Below, in pieces: positions 52,914-61,899 of a stretch of 64,000 nucleotides of DNA. Source of the stretch: Algoriphagus hitonicola (GTDB taxonomy: Bacteria; Bacteroidota; Bacteroidia; Cytophagales; Cyclobacteriaceae); assembly GCF_900113375.1 (NCBI RefSeq), contig NZ_FOPC01000005.1, forward strand, positions 186,001 to 250,000. The letters are read 5' to 3'. A program made the translations under genes and the position numbers. How positions within the stretch are numbered: position 1 is the first letter of the stretch; each line of letters opens with the position of its first letter. The notes under the pieces are model-generated. The model had not been told where the DNA came from. It saw nothing but the letters and a program-made list of their open reading frames with translations, and did not search any database.

Positions 52914-52963
52914 TTATTTATTGTGAAAAGGAATTTTTAACTGCTCCCCAAAATGAACCTGTT
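52914..52963 (-). pseudogene. Detached 3' end of second dinB
   Basis: On the minus strand 50 bases read in frame as the end of the dinB gene at 53745: HFGEQLKIPF followed by HNK and a stop, whereas the intact gene ends IPFKL. It is separated from that gene by a RelBE-type pair. The pattern repeats the one seen at the first dinB. Confidence 0.8.
52926..52963. repeat. 38-base direct repeat, copy 1
   Basis: Identical over 38 bases to 53754-53791, the 3' end of the second dinB, in the same orientation and 828 bases apart. The toxin-antitoxin pair lies between the copies. Confidence 0.93.
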
Positions 52964-53074
52964 TTTTTCTTAAAATATTCTCCTTGATTGAATAGAGCAC
53001 ATGTCCCAAATTTTTCAGCCCTTCATTTTTTCAGGAGATTGCCTGGTGTCAAAAAAATCCGTGATGTATATATA

Positions 53075-53320
53075 TTATTCTTCTACCCGATAGATTATTT
53101 TAAAGTTACCTTCAATCAATTTTCTGTGGCCTTTTTCTAAATGCTTTAGGTATTCTTCAATAGATCCCAAATAGGGGTTTTCAGCAAGGTTTGACGCTTT
53201 TTTTATCAATTTCTTACCAATCTTAGTTACCTTTTCTTCAGGAACTTGCTGATCATCCATTAGAAACTGGAGAGATTCTTCAAGGCTTTTAAAAGATTGT
53301 TCGGTAAAAATGACTTTCAT
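53075..53320 (-). CDS. RelE/ParE-type toxin
   Basis: 81-residue toxin of the RelE/ParE superfamily: N-terminal KVIFTEQSFKSLEES, middle basic helices (KIGKKLIKKASNLAENPYLGS) and C-terminal HRKLIEGNFKIIYRVEE strands typical of the fold. The start overlaps the antitoxin stop by four bases. ParE-like gyrase poisoning or RelE-like mRNA cleavage cannot be told apart. It lies within the 38-base direct repeats. Confidence 0.87.
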   Translation of the reverse strand: MKVIFTEQSFKSLEESLQFLMDDQQVPEEKVTKIGKKLIKKASNLAENPYLGSIEEYLKHLEKGHRKLIEGNFKIIYRVEE

Positions 53321-53544
53321 CCCCCAAATCTGTCATTCAGCTTATCTTTAAATTCATCTATTGAAAAGGTTCTGCCTTCTTTAATGTCAATTTCTGATTT
53401 TAAAGCTCTTGCTGTGAGTTTGTTTTTAAGAGCTGGATCAAACCCGGACTTTTCAAGTAAATACTTTATATCTTCAAGTAGTTGAAGATCATTTTCTTTT
53501 TCAATCAGGGTTCTTAATTCCTCTTTTATATCTATCGATTTCAT
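53317..53544 (-). CDS. RelB/ParD-type antitoxin
   Basis: 75-residue protein: N-terminal helix (DIKEELRTLIEKENDLQLLED), then KLTARALKSEIDIKEGRTFSIDEF, the EGR-type linker and toxin-binding tail common in antitoxins partnering ParE/RelE. It precedes the toxin with a four-base overlap, normal for such pairs. Confidence 0.83.
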   Translation of the reverse strand: MKSIDIKEELRTLIEKENDLQLLEDIKYLLEKSGFDPALKNKLTARALKSEIDIKEGRTFSIDEFKDKLNDRFGG

Positions 53545-53744
53545 AATGATTTAAAGTTACAAATTTAAGAGGTTTTATCTACTTCAATTTATCCATTAAA
53601 CGTCATTTAGAGGTCTTTGATTTTTTAAGTTAATCTTAATCTAGTTGTTCTTGTCGAAGTTTGTGATTTTTCAACAGGAGAAAAGATCTCGGCCTTTTAT
53701 TTTAAATATTGAGCGACAAACGGTTTTAATCCCTGTTCTATCAA

Positions 53745-54905
53745 TTAAAGTTTAAAAGGAATTTTTAACTGCTCCCCAAAATGAACCTGTTCTTCGGTGA
53801 TATTTAGATTGGAAAGTCCCAAGCCCAAAAGGCGGACAGGTTTAGGGATTTCTTCTTGATGCAGCAATTCCACGCTTACCTGCCAAATCTGATCTGTATC
53901 GGGATATTGCTCCAAGGTTTTGCTGCGCGTCTGTAGTGTGAAATCAGCGTATTTGAGTTTGAGTGTGACAGTACGGCCTTTAATGCCGCTTTTTTCGATT
54001 CTGCGAATGACTTCCTCGAAAATAGGGAAAAGGTTTTCTTCCATTTCCGCCAAGGTGATCAGATCCTTTTCAAAGGTATTTTCTGCGCTGAGACTTTTTC
54101 TGACCCGATGAGGCTGCACCTCTGAAAGATGAATTCCCCGAACAATATTAAAATAGTGAAGCCCGGATTTCCCAAATTTTTTGGTCAGAAACTGAAGGGA
54201 AAATTCTTTCAAATCCTTACCGGTATGGATGCCGAGATTTTGCATTTTCTCTGCGGTGACTTTTCCGATTCCAAAGAATTTACCGATCGGAAGTTTTTCT
54301 AAAAAGGCCTCGGCTTCCTCGGGTAAAATCACTGCCTGCCCATTGGGTTTATTGAGATCTGAGGCAGTTTTAGCGAGAAACTTATTGTAACTAACACCAG
54401 CAGAGGCATTCAGACCGGTTTTTTCTTTGATTTTTTCACGGATTTGTCTTGCGATCAAGATGGCTGACTTTAGCCCCAATTTATTTTCCGTCACATCCAG
54501 AAAGGCCTCATCCAAGGAAAGCGGCTCGACCAAATCGGTATATTCGTAAAAAATATCCCGGATTTGCGAAGAGATTTCCTTGTATCGGTCAAACCTCGGC
54601 CGGGCAAAAATCAATTGCGGGCATTTCCGAGCGGCAAGCACGGAAGACATGGCGGAGTGAATTCCAAATTTACGGGCTTCATAGCTAGCTGCAGCTACCA
54701 CTCCACGGGCGGCATTTCCACCGACCACGAGCGGTTTTCCTCTCCATTCGGGATGGTCTAGCTGCTCCACCGAAGCGTAAAAGGCATCCATATCCACATG
54801 GATGATTTTTCGGATTTCTTCAGTTGGGTGTGTAGTTTTCTCCACGTAAGGTTTTGAAAATAGCTTCGGCTTTGAGCAGGCATTCCTCATATTCAGATTC
54901 TGCAT
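53745..54905 (-). CDS. dinB: Y-family DNA polymerase IV (second copy)
   Basis: 386-residue translesion polymerase. Seen: HVDMDAFYASVEQ near 35-47, SYEARKFGIHSAMS, the catalytic SLDEAFLDVT near 134, the helix-hairpin-helix GKFFGIGKVTAEKMQNLG and a little-finger domain. It overlaps pabB by 86 bases from the first ATG; a GTG at 54843-54845 would shorten the overlap to 26 bases and give a more usual N-terminus (VEKTTHPTEEIRKIIHVD). Not closely similar to the first dinB. Its 3' end is duplicated at 52914. Confidence 0.93.
   Translation of the reverse strand: MQNLNMRNACSKPKLFSKPYVEKTTHPTEEIRKIIHVDMDAFYASVEQLDHPEWRGKPLVVGGNAARGVVAAASYEARKFGIHSAMSSVLAARKCPQLIFARPRFDRYKEISSQIRDIFYEYTDLVEPLSLDEAFLDVTENKLGLKSAILIARQIREKIKEKTGLNASAGVSYNKFLAKTASDLNKPNGQAVILPEEAEAFLEKLPIGKFFGIGKVTAEKMQNLGIHTGKDLKEFSLQFLTKKFGKSGLHYFNIVRGIHLSEVQPHRVRKSLSAENTFEKDLITLAEMEENLFPIFEEVIRRIEKSGIKGRTVTLKLKYADFTLQTRSKTLEQYPDTDQIWQVSVELLHQEEIPKPVRLLGLGLSNLNITEEQVHFGEQLKIPFKL
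53754..53791. repeat. 38-base direct repeat, copy 2 (inside dinB)
   Basis: Partner of 52926-52963; encodes the last residues of DNA polymerase IV here. Confidence 0.93.
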
Positions 54906-56076
54906 CAGCGTCTATTGTGATCGCACTGCCCACTCCAAAATACAGTTTTTTTATGCTTAAATCACAGATAATACTCCGAATGATGACTGAAAAATCAAAA
55001 TCTCCATTTGGTTCTATGATTCCCAAAGCTCCGGAAAACCATCCTCGGTTAAAGGATTCTTTTTCTTCGATGATCTCCATGGTTTTGATTTTTGGAGCAC
55101 CGGTCATACTTCCCATGGGAAAGGTCGCTTTGATGATTTCTTCAAATGAAATATCCGGCTTTAATTCCGACGAAACGGTACTGATCATCTGAAAGACCTT
55201 TGGGAAAGCGTAAATACCGAAAAGTTCGGGAACCTTAACCGAAGCGGTTTTTGAAACCTTAGAAAGATCATTGCGCATCAAGTCGGTGATCATCAGGTTT
55301 TCGGCTTTCTCTTTTTCAGAGTTTTTCAAACGCTCCCGATTGTGTTGATCGATCGTTGGATCAGGATTTCTTTTAGCAGTTCCCTTGATGGGCTGGGCGA
55401 TTAATTGAGATCCGGTTTTTTTTATAAAGCGTTCAGGAGAGGCTGAAATCAAGTATTTTTTATTAGCCTTAAAAAGTGCAGAAAAAGGCATGGGAGAAAT
55501 TCGATTTAGCTCTAGGTATGCGTCGATTGGGTTAAATTCTTCAAAAACTCCTTCAAAAGCCTGACAAAAATTTAATTCATAGGTGTTGCCTTCAATGATT
55601 TCCTGCTGGATTTCTGCAAACCGGTCGAGATAGGTGGCTTTGTCTATTTGAGGCGAAAAAGAAACAAGATTGTTTGAAATTCTATTGGGATTATTTCCCC
55701 AAATCCAATCCGGAATCGGCTGACTGGATCGAAATTGGCCTTCCACAAGGACTAATTCAAATTCCGCTTCAAAAAAACAAAGGTCAGGTAATGAGAAAAA
55801 CTCCGGATTGGTGGATTTGAGCTTTTCAATTTGATTTTTGAAATCGTAGGAAATAATCCCAGCCCGTTTAGAGTTAGGAGTCTTCCAAATTTCCTCCTCA
55901 CCCAATTCGCGATTTCCGGCTAATAGCTGGGTTTGAAAACTTCCCTGAGGATATTTATAGTTATTCCCGTCTGTCCAACAAAAATGCGAGTACGATTGAT
56001 CGATCCATTGGAGTAAGTTAATTTTCCAGTGATCTGTCAAAGGGCGGTAGCTGTACCGGGCTGATTCCATTGGCAC
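54820..56076 (-). CDS. pabB: Aminodeoxychorismate synthase component I
   Basis: 418-residue chorismate-binding enzyme for 4-amino-4-deoxychorismate, a folate precursor. Key motifs: KGTAKRNPD near 230, MITDLMRNDLSKV near 265 and GSMTGAPKIKTMEIIE near 325, followed by FDFSVIIRSI. Anthranilate-synthase TrpE is the alternative, but the length, the SASPERF motif and absence of trp neighbours favour PabB. Its 3' end overlaps the second dinB. Confidence 0.87.
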   Translation of the reverse strand: MPMESARYSYRPLTDHWKINLLQWIDQSYSHFCWTDGNNYKYPQGSFQTQLLAGNRELGEEEIWKTPNSKRAGIISYDFKNQIEKLKSTNPEFFSLPDLCFFEAEFELVLVEGQFRSSQPIPDWIWGNNPNRISNNLVSFSPQIDKATYLDRFAEIQQEIIEGNTYELNFCQAFEGVFEEFNPIDAYLELNRISPMPFSALFKANKKYLISASPERFIKKTGSQLIAQPIKGTAKRNPDPTIDQHNRERLKNSEKEKAENLMITDLMRNDLSKVSKTASVKVPELFGIYAFPKVFQMISTVSSELKPDISFEEIIKATFPMGSMTGAPKIKTMEIIEEKESFNRGWFSGALGIIEPNGDFDFSVIIRSIICDLSIKKLYFGVGSAITIDADAESEYEECLLKAEAIFKTLRGENYTPN

Positions 56077-56082
56077 AAAAAT

Positions 56083-56115
56083 AAAAAGAGGAATCCGTAA
56101 GAATTCCTCTTTCTT
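56083..56115 (-). terminator. Terminator after YceI-family gene
   Basis: AAAGAGGAAT (56085-56094) pairs with ATTCCTCTTT (56103-56112); T run on the minus strand. Confidence 0.8.
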
Positions 56116-56133
56116 AAATAAGTTTGGTAAATC

Positions 56134-56856
56134 TTAGTTTGCTTTTACGTTTAGTTGTAAAGAAACCGTGTTGTAGATAAACTGATCTTTAGCTTTGTCA
56201 ACAGCATCAGATTCGTCACCATAAGAAAGACCCCAAGCGGTACGATCGATGTTAAAACCGGCCATAGCAGTTACGGTACCATCGGCGATATTTACCGTAG
56301 CGGGGAATTTGATATTTTTGGTAGTACCTCTCATGGTTAAGTTACCACTGATCCAATGCGTAGGTGCCTCAGGAGAAAGCTCACTGTCGGCAGCTGGAGT
56401 GTACTCAGTTTCAAATTCTTCTTTGTCGGCGATGACATCATCTGCACCGAAAGGCTCAGCACCTGTGATTTCGAAAGTTGCCGTAGGATGATTTGCGGCA
56501 TCAAAGAAATCATCTGACTGTAGGTGTCCCCATAGTTTGCCGTAATCCTCACTTCCTTCTTCCAAGTCTTCGATTTTGAGACCAGTGATATCAAAAGTGA
56601 ATGATCCGCCTGTGATCTTGTCGCCTTCAACAGCCAGAGTTCCAGTAGTTGCTGGGATTTTGCCAAAATGTCTTCCAGCAGGCTTATATCCTGTCCATGC
56701 AATGGTAGATGCAGCAGGATCCAAGGTCAACGTAGCGCCAGTGGCTTCTGCTACTTCTTGAGCATCGGAAGTTTCGACGGTTTCATTTGGTGCTCCACAT
56801 GCTACGATAAGTAGTGCTGAAGCCAAGAAAAGACCAGTTTGAGTGATCAATTTCAT
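56134..56856 (-). CDS. YceI-family lipoprotein
   Basis: 240 residues from the ATG at 56854-56856. Lipobox LLIVAC gives lipid cysteine at about 20. The YceI lipocalin-like domain has AASTIAWTGYKPAGRHFG at the start, ITGGSFTFDITGLKI, and GFNIDRTAWGLSYGDES at the end. YceI proteins bind isoprenoid-like lipids in the periplasm; here it is membrane-anchored. Role unknown, possibly stress-related. Confidence 0.9.
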   Translation of the reverse strand: MKLITQTGLFLASALLIVACGAPNETVETSDAQEVAEATGATLTLDPAASTIAWTGYKPAGRHFGKIPATTGTLAVEGDKITGGSFTFDITGLKIEDLEEGSEDYGKLWGHLQSDDFFDAANHPTATFEITGAEPFGADDVIADKEEFETEYTPAADSELSPEAPTHWISGNLTMRGTTKNIKFPATVNIADGTVTAMAGFNIDRTAWGLSYGDESDAVDKAKDQFIYNTVSLQLNVKAN

Positions 56857-56973
56857 AATTTGTTGTGATTTAGTTTCAATAATAGATGTATATACACGCA
56901 AACTGCTTTTCCAGAAAAAAGTTCATGGAGCTCAAAAAAAATATCAAATTTGTTTAATCAACATCAAAAATAT

Positions 56974-57489
56974 ATGCAAAAGCCATTGATTATGGAAGTA
57001 AGGGGGAAATCGCCTGAATTTGGAGAAAATTGCTGGCTAGCTCCAAATGCGACAATCATAGGGGATGTAAAAATGGGGAAAAATTGTACCATTTGGTTCA
57101 ATGCGGTGGTGCGTGGAGACGTCCATGAAATCTGGATTGGAGATGATACCAACATTCAAGATGGGGTAGTGATTCATGGTACCTTTCAGAAATCCGGAAC
57201 TTATATTGGTAACCAAGTTTCCATTGCGCACAATGCCGTGGTGCACGGCTGTACGATTCATGATCGGGTATTGATCGGAATGGGAGCAATAGTCATGGAT
57301 GGGGCAGTGGTAAATTCCGGAGCGGTGATTGCTGCTGGAGCGGTTGTTTTGGCCAATACGATTGTAGAGGCGGACTCCATTTATGCCGGGATGCCCGCGA
57401 AGCGGATCAAATCTACCGGACAGGACATGGAAGAGGTCATCACCCGAACTGCCAAAAACTATCCCATGTATGCGGAGTGGTTTAAATAA
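56974..57489 (+). CDS. Gamma-carbonic anhydrase family protein
   Basis: 171 residues from the ATG at 56974; a TTG eight codons upstream is less likely. Left-handed beta-helix hexapeptides run throughout. Zinc histidines appear as HGT (about 68) and IAHNAVVH, and NAVVRGDV and IQDGVVIHG match the family. Members hydrate CO2 or act as PaaY-like acyl-CoA-associated proteins. Trimer expected in the cytoplasm. Confidence 0.9.
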   Translation: MQKPLIMEVRGKSPEFGENCWLAPNATIIGDVKMGKNCTIWFNAVVRGDVHEIWIGDDTNIQDGVVIHGTFQKSGTYIGNQVSIAHNAVVHGCTIHDRVLIGMGAIVMDGAVVNSGAVIAAGAVVLANTIVEADSIYAGMPAKRIKSTGQDMEEVITRTAKNYPMYAEWFK

Positions 57490-57569
57490 AATTTATAAAT
57501 CATTCTGATATTTTTTTCTAAACTCCTCACTTTCATTATTTTCGTGCTTTCACTTTTAACCTGATTTTT

Positions 57570-58091
57570 ATGAGAAGCTTTCTAAATTTTGTTTCTAGGC
57601 CAGTGTCGATTTTCGTTTTGGCCATATTATTAATCCTGTTCAATGGATTATTGATGCTGTCGATGCCCAAAGAATTTGCTTTGGACTTGAAGTTTGCCTA
57701 TTCGGCGTCGGATGTGTTTTTTGCGTTGGACAGTATGGGCACAGATATGAGGGAATTTTACAGGATTGGGATATGGCTATTGGATTTCCCATACATGCTT
57801 GTTTACACTTTGTTTTTTACTGGTGTGATCTATAGGCTTTGGGGAGAAAATAAATTGCTTCTGCTACCTGTAGTGATTGGTTTTTTTGATTTATTGGAAA
57901 ATGTGATGGTGCTGTATCTGCTGGATACTTTTCCTGATATTCCTGGGGTTTTGGCTAATATGGCCTCTTTTTTCACTACCTCTAAATGGATTTTTGTTCT
58001 ATTCATGATGGCTTCTGTTTTGGGAGGCCTGATCCGAATGATTATCCATAGGAAATGTTCAACGGAGACTGCTTCGAGATACGAGATTTGA
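57570..58091 (+). CDS. Hypothetical four-helix membrane protein
   Basis: 173 residues with about four membrane helices (approximately 12-32, 67-85, 94-115, 139-158) and a mostly hydrophobic character (VFALDSMGTDMREFYRIG in the first loop). No family recognised; I think similar unnamed proteins occur in Bacteroidota. Placed between the gamma-carbonic anhydrase gene and the amidoligase cluster, separated from both by about 100 bases. Confidence 0.78.
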   Translation: MRSFLNFVSRPVSIFVLAILLILFNGLLMLSMPKEFALDLKFAYSASDVFFALDSMGTDMREFYRIGIWLLDFPYMLVYTLFFTGVIYRLWGENKLLLLPVVIGFFDLLENVMVLYLLDTFPDIPGVLANMASFFTTSKWIFVLFMMASVLGGLIRMIIHRKCSTETASRYEI

Positions 58092-58192
58092 TTTTTTCTT
58101 TAAACAAGTTCTCCTTAGATTCTTTTCTTTTTTGAAGGAATTTGATTAGTATTTCAAGACGATGTGATCAATAGCATCAATCTTTTCAATTT

Positions 58193-58906
58193 ATGAAAGA
58201 AGAATATTTTAAATGGTTTTCCAGCCACCTCCAGCGAGAAGTACAGATGCTGGTGTTTGGGCATGCAGGTTATCCAGTGATTTTATTTCCTACTTCCAAA
58301 GGTTCTTTCCATGAAAACAGAGACATGGGGTTGATTGGCTCGGCCAATTGGTATCTGGAGCAGGGCCTGATCCAAATCTTCTGTCCAGAAAGCAATGATG
58401 CTCAGAGTTTCTATAATAAATCTTTGCATCCCCATCAACGGATTCAAAATCATGTCGCCTATGACAAGATGATTTGTCATGAGCTTGTGGAGCGGGTCAG
58501 GTTAAATACCGGTGCGGCCAAAGTCGTGGTGGCAGGCTGTAGTTTTGGAGGATACCATGCCGCCAACTTCGCCTTTCGCCACCCCGGATATGTAAGCCAC
58601 ATGTTTAGTATGTCAGGGGCATTTGATATTAGGACATTTATGGATGGCTATGTTCATGACGATATTTATTACAACAGTCCGCTGGAATATCTGCCTGCGC
58701 TCAACGACCAAGAACTCTGGAATATGGATATTGTCCTAGGTACCTCCAATTGGGATATATGCCTCGATTCCAATCTGAAGCTACACGATTGTCTCAACAA
58801 GAAAGATCTTCCCCATTGGCTGGATGTCAGGCAGAATCAACAGCATGATTGGCCGATTTGGCGGGAAATGTTCCCCCATTATTTAAGTAGAATCAAATTT
58901 AATTAA
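58193..58906 (+). CDS. Putative esterase (alpha/beta hydrolase fold)
   Basis: 237-residue esterase-D-like hydrolase: strand MLVFGHAGYPVILFPTSKG, nucleophile elbow G-C-S-F-G-G (VAGCSFGGYHA, serine about 118) and a C-terminal histidine region (QQHDWPIWREM). No signal peptide. First of five same-direction genes with an ATP-grasp enzyme, a GCS2-type ligase, a glutamine amidotransferase and another ATP-grasp-like protein, so it may release or trim the product of those enzymes. Confidence 0.85.
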   Translation: MKEEYFKWFSSHLQREVQMLVFGHAGYPVILFPTSKGSFHENRDMGLIGSANWYLEQGLIQIFCPESNDAQSFYNKSLHPHQRIQNHVAYDKMICHELVERVRLNTGAAKVVVAGCSFGGYHAANFAFRHPGYVSHMFSMSGAFDIRTFMDGYVHDDIYYNSPLEYLPALNDQELWNMDIVLGTSNWDICLDSNLKLHDCLNKKDLPHWLDVRQNQQHDWPIWREMFPHYLSRIKFN

Positions 58907-58928
58907 TCACCTTTTTACCCAAACAAGC

Positions 58929-59885
58929 ATGAAAAAAATAGGAATACTTTTCGGAATGGAGGATACCTTTCCTCAGGCGTTTATTGACCGGGTCAATCAG
59001 AAGGCCGAAAAGGGAATTATGGCAGAAGCAGTCAAAATCGACAAAGTCATACAGAATGAACTGACCGAATACGCTGTGATCATCGATCGGATTTCTCAGG
59101 ATGTGCCTTTTTACCGTGCCTATCTCAAAAACGCCGCGCTTACCGGCACCGCAGTCATCAACAATCCATTTTGGTGGAGTGCTGACGATAAGTTTTTCAA
59201 TAATTGCCTCGCGGATCAATTAGGGGTTCCTTTACCAAAAACGGTGATTCTACCTTCTGCGGAGCATCCTACCGACACGACTTCCAAGTCTTTTCGAAAT
59301 CTTCAAGCTCCGCTGGATTGGGAGGGCATATTTAATTATGTGGGATTTCCGGCCTATATGAAGCCCTACGCCGGAGGAGGATGGAAGAATGTGTATCGTC
59401 TGGAAAATAAAGAGGAGTTTTTTCAAATCCACCCTCAAACTGGCCAGCTCGTCATGCTTTTGCAGGAGGAGATCGTCTTTGATGATTATTTCAGAGTGTA
59501 TTGTCTAGGTGGAAAAGCCGTACGAATCATGGCCTATGAACCCAGAAATCCCCATCATCTTCGCTATGTGGTCGACAAGGCTCCCGCTTCAAAGAAATTA
59601 CTTGCCACGGTCAAAGATTACACGCTTCGACTTTGCAAAGGCTTGGGATATGATTTCAATACAGTAGAATTTGCGGTACGAGACGGGATTCCTTACGCCA
59701 TTGACTTTGGAAATCCAGCCCCCGATGCGGATGTGAACTCAGTAGGACAGGAGAGTTTTGAATGGGTCGTGGAGGAAGCTGCGAATATGGCAATCAGTTA
59801 TGCCAAAGCTCAAAAGCCCGGAAAGATGAATCTGACTTGGGGGACTTTTATGAAGGATTCGGTGGAAATGGCCAAGCGATTTTGA
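58929..59885 (+). CDS. RimK-like ATP-grasp enzyme
   Basis: 318 residues of ATP-grasp fold: N-terminal KKIGILFGMEDTFPQAF, the glycine-rich loop AYMKPYAGGGWKNV near 150, QEEIVFDDYFRVYCLGG and the metal-binding tail VEFAVRDGIPYAIDFGNPAPDAD. Such enzymes form amide bonds from a carboxylate via acyl-phosphate. Start 22 bases after the esterase gene, end 16 bases before the GCS2 gene. Substrates unknown. Confidence 0.88.
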   Translation: MKKIGILFGMEDTFPQAFIDRVNQKAEKGIMAEAVKIDKVIQNELTEYAVIIDRISQDVPFYRAYLKNAALTGTAVINNPFWWSADDKFFNNCLADQLGVPLPKTVILPSAEHPTDTTSKSFRNLQAPLDWEGIFNYVGFPAYMKPYAGGGWKNVYRLENKEEFFQIHPQTGQLVMLLQEEIVFDDYFRVYCLGGKAVRIMAYEPRNPHHLRYVVDKAPASKKLLATVKDYTLRLCKGLGYDFNTVEFAVRDGIPYAIDFGNPAPDADVNSVGQESFEWVVEEAANMAISYAKAQKPGKMNLTWGTFMKDSVEMAKRF

Positions 59886-59901
59886 AATTAGCTAAAAAAC
59901 T

Positions 59902-61020
59902 ATGTGCGCTTTAATCAAAAAGTTGCCCCAATTTACCTTGGGAGTGGAGGAGGAATATCAGATCATAGATCCGGAAACCCGAGATCTGCGCTCTCATATG
60001 TCCAAAATCGTCGAAGGCGGTAAAATCCAGCTGAGGGAACAAGTCAAAGCTGAAATGCATCAATCCGTGGTGGAAGTGGGGACCAATGTTTGCCAAAATG
60101 TAGCTGAAGCGAGAAAAGAAGTGGCTTTCCTGCGAAATAAAATTTCTGAATTGGCAGGTAATCAAAATCTCGTGGTGGGAGCTGCGAGTACACATCCTTT
60201 TGCCAAGTGGCAAGATCAGGAAATCACCGATGATCCGCGGTACCATAACATCGTCAATGAACTCAAAGACATCGCCCGGTCCAATTTGATTTTTGGGATG
60301 CATGTGCATGTAGGAATAGAAAATCGGGAAATCGCCCTTCAGCTGATGAATCAGGCCTGCTATTTTCTTCCGCATATTTACGCATTGACTACCAATTCTC
60401 CTTTTTGGGAGGGAAGAAACACGGGTTTCAAAGCTTTTCGGGCCAAAGTTTTTGCAAAATTTCCCCGAACGGGATTGCCTGAATACTTCGATTCGGTACA
60501 GTCTTACGATAATTTTTTGGAGATTTTGGTCAAGACCAATTGCATTGACAATCCCAAAAAAATCTGGTGGGATCTTCGAATGCACCCGTTTTTCAGTACG
60601 ATCGAATTCAGAATCTGTGATATGTGTCTGACTGTCAATGAGACGATTTGTGTGGTGGCCTTGATTCAGGCAGTAGTGGCTAAGCTCTACAAGCTTTTGA
60701 TGAGCAATACAAGCTTCAATATTTACCGAATTGCCTTAATCCGTGAGAATAAATTTCGTGCTGCCAGAAATGGTCTCGAGGGGATGTTGATAGATTTTGG
60801 TAAAAAGACTGAGGTGCCGACGACTGATTTGATTATGGAATTGCTGGATTTCATAGACGATGTGGTGGATGAATTGGGTAGCAGGGAAGAAATCAACTAC
60901 GTGCATACCATCCTCAAAAATGGTACAGGTGCAGATCAGCAGCTTGCGGTATTTGAAAAGACCAATGATTTGAAGCAAGTGGTGGATTTTATTACGGGCA
61001 AGTTTAACGAGGGGATCTAG
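59902..61020 (+). CDS. Carboxylate-amine ligase (YbdK/GCS2 family)
   Basis: 372-residue member of the glutamate-cysteine ligase 2 family: GVEEEYQIIDPETRDLRS at the start, then HQSVVEVGTNVC, MHVHVGIENR and WWDLRMHPFFSTIEFRICD, the substrate- and metal-binding histidines and arginines. E. coli YbdK has weak gamma-Glu-Cys ligase activity; here the context (two ATP-grasp proteins and a glutamine amidotransferase) suggests another amide product. Confidence 0.9.
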   Translation: MCALIKKLPQFTLGVEEEYQIIDPETRDLRSHMSKIVEGGKIQLREQVKAEMHQSVVEVGTNVCQNVAEARKEVAFLRNKISELAGNQNLVVGAASTHPFAKWQDQEITDDPRYHNIVNELKDIARSNLIFGMHVHVGIENREIALQLMNQACYFLPHIYALTTNSPFWEGRNTGFKAFRAKVFAKFPRTGLPEYFDSVQSYDNFLEILVKTNCIDNPKKIWWDLRMHPFFSTIEFRICDMCLTVNETICVVALIQAVVAKLYKLLMSNTSFNIYRIALIRENKFRAARNGLEGMLIDFGKKTEVPTTDLIMELLDFIDDVVDELGSREEINYVHTILKNGTGADQQLAVFEKTNDLKQVVDFITGKFNEGI

Positions 61021-61063
61021 GCAATTGATTACCTTTGCGGCAGAAAAGTAAATTCAATAGATC

Positions 61064-61894
61064 GTGGGAAAGAAGAAGTTGCAATTGGCCGTTTTGGACA
61101 TGTATGACGGAGAACCAAATCAGGGCATGCGCTGTATCAAAGATATCCTTGAGCGCTTTCACCGGGAAATCAGCTACCGGGTGTATGATGTGCGGGGAAA
61201 AGCCGAGCTTCCCGAAATTCGGGACTTTGATATTTTTATTTCTACGGGCGGTCCTGGAGATCCATTAGAAGGAGATGGAAACTGGGACCTGAAATATTTT
61301 GATTTTTTGGATCAAGTCTGGATCTGGAATCAAAATCATTCCCGCAAAAAGCAATTATTGCTCATCTGTCATTCTTTTCAGATGGCGTGTAAGCACTTTG
61401 GACTGGGACAGATTACCAAGCGAGAGTCGACCTCTTTTGGTGTCATGACCGTTCACAAAACACCAGATGGAATGAAGGATCCTCTTTTTATAAATTTGGA
61501 CAATCCCTTCTGGGCCGTGGATAGCAGAGATTATCAAGTTGTCCAACCGAATAGTAGGAAGTTTAAGCTTCTAGGTTCAAAGATCATTGCTTTAGAAAAA
61601 ATCAGGTCTCATGTAGAATACGAGCGCGCGATTATGGGTATTCGGTTTTCTGATGAAATCGTGGGGACCCAGTTCCATCCCGAGGCTGATCCGGTTTCTT
61701 TTTTGGCACATCTCAAAAAACCAGAAGTGCGTGAGAAAATCATCGCTATGAAAGGAAAGGCAAGGTTCCGGACTATGCTGGAAAATCTGGTGGATGAAAA
61801 CAAGATTTATAAAACCAATGAGACGCTTATTCCCAATTTTATTGAAAATTCTATCAAAAAATTGAGAGTAGAAACTGTTAAAATCTTGACATAG
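61064..61894 (+). CDS. Class I glutamine amidotransferase-like protein
   Basis: 276 residues from a GTG start at 61064, which keeps the N-terminal strand KKLQLAVLDMYDG. The GATase1 triad is present: oxyanion loop FISTGGPGDP, nucleophile cysteine in LICHSFQMA (in place of the usual GxCLGxQ) and the H-x-E in TQFHPEADP. It would supply ammonia to a partner ligase. 43 bases after the GCS2 gene, five before the next gene. Confidence 0.87.
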   Translation: MGKKKLQLAVLDMYDGEPNQGMRCIKDILERFHREISYRVYDVRGKAELPEIRDFDIFISTGGPGDPLEGDGNWDLKYFDFLDQVWIWNQNHSRKKQLLLICHSFQMACKHFGLGQITKRESTSFGVMTVHKTPDGMKDPLFINLDNPFWAVDSRDYQVVQPNSRKFKLLGSKIIALEKIRSHVEYERAIMGIRFSDEIVGTQFHPEADPVSFLAHLKKPEVREKIIAMKGKARFRTMLENLVDENKIYKTNETLIPNFIENSIKKLRVETVKILT

Positions 61895-61899
61895 AAATC

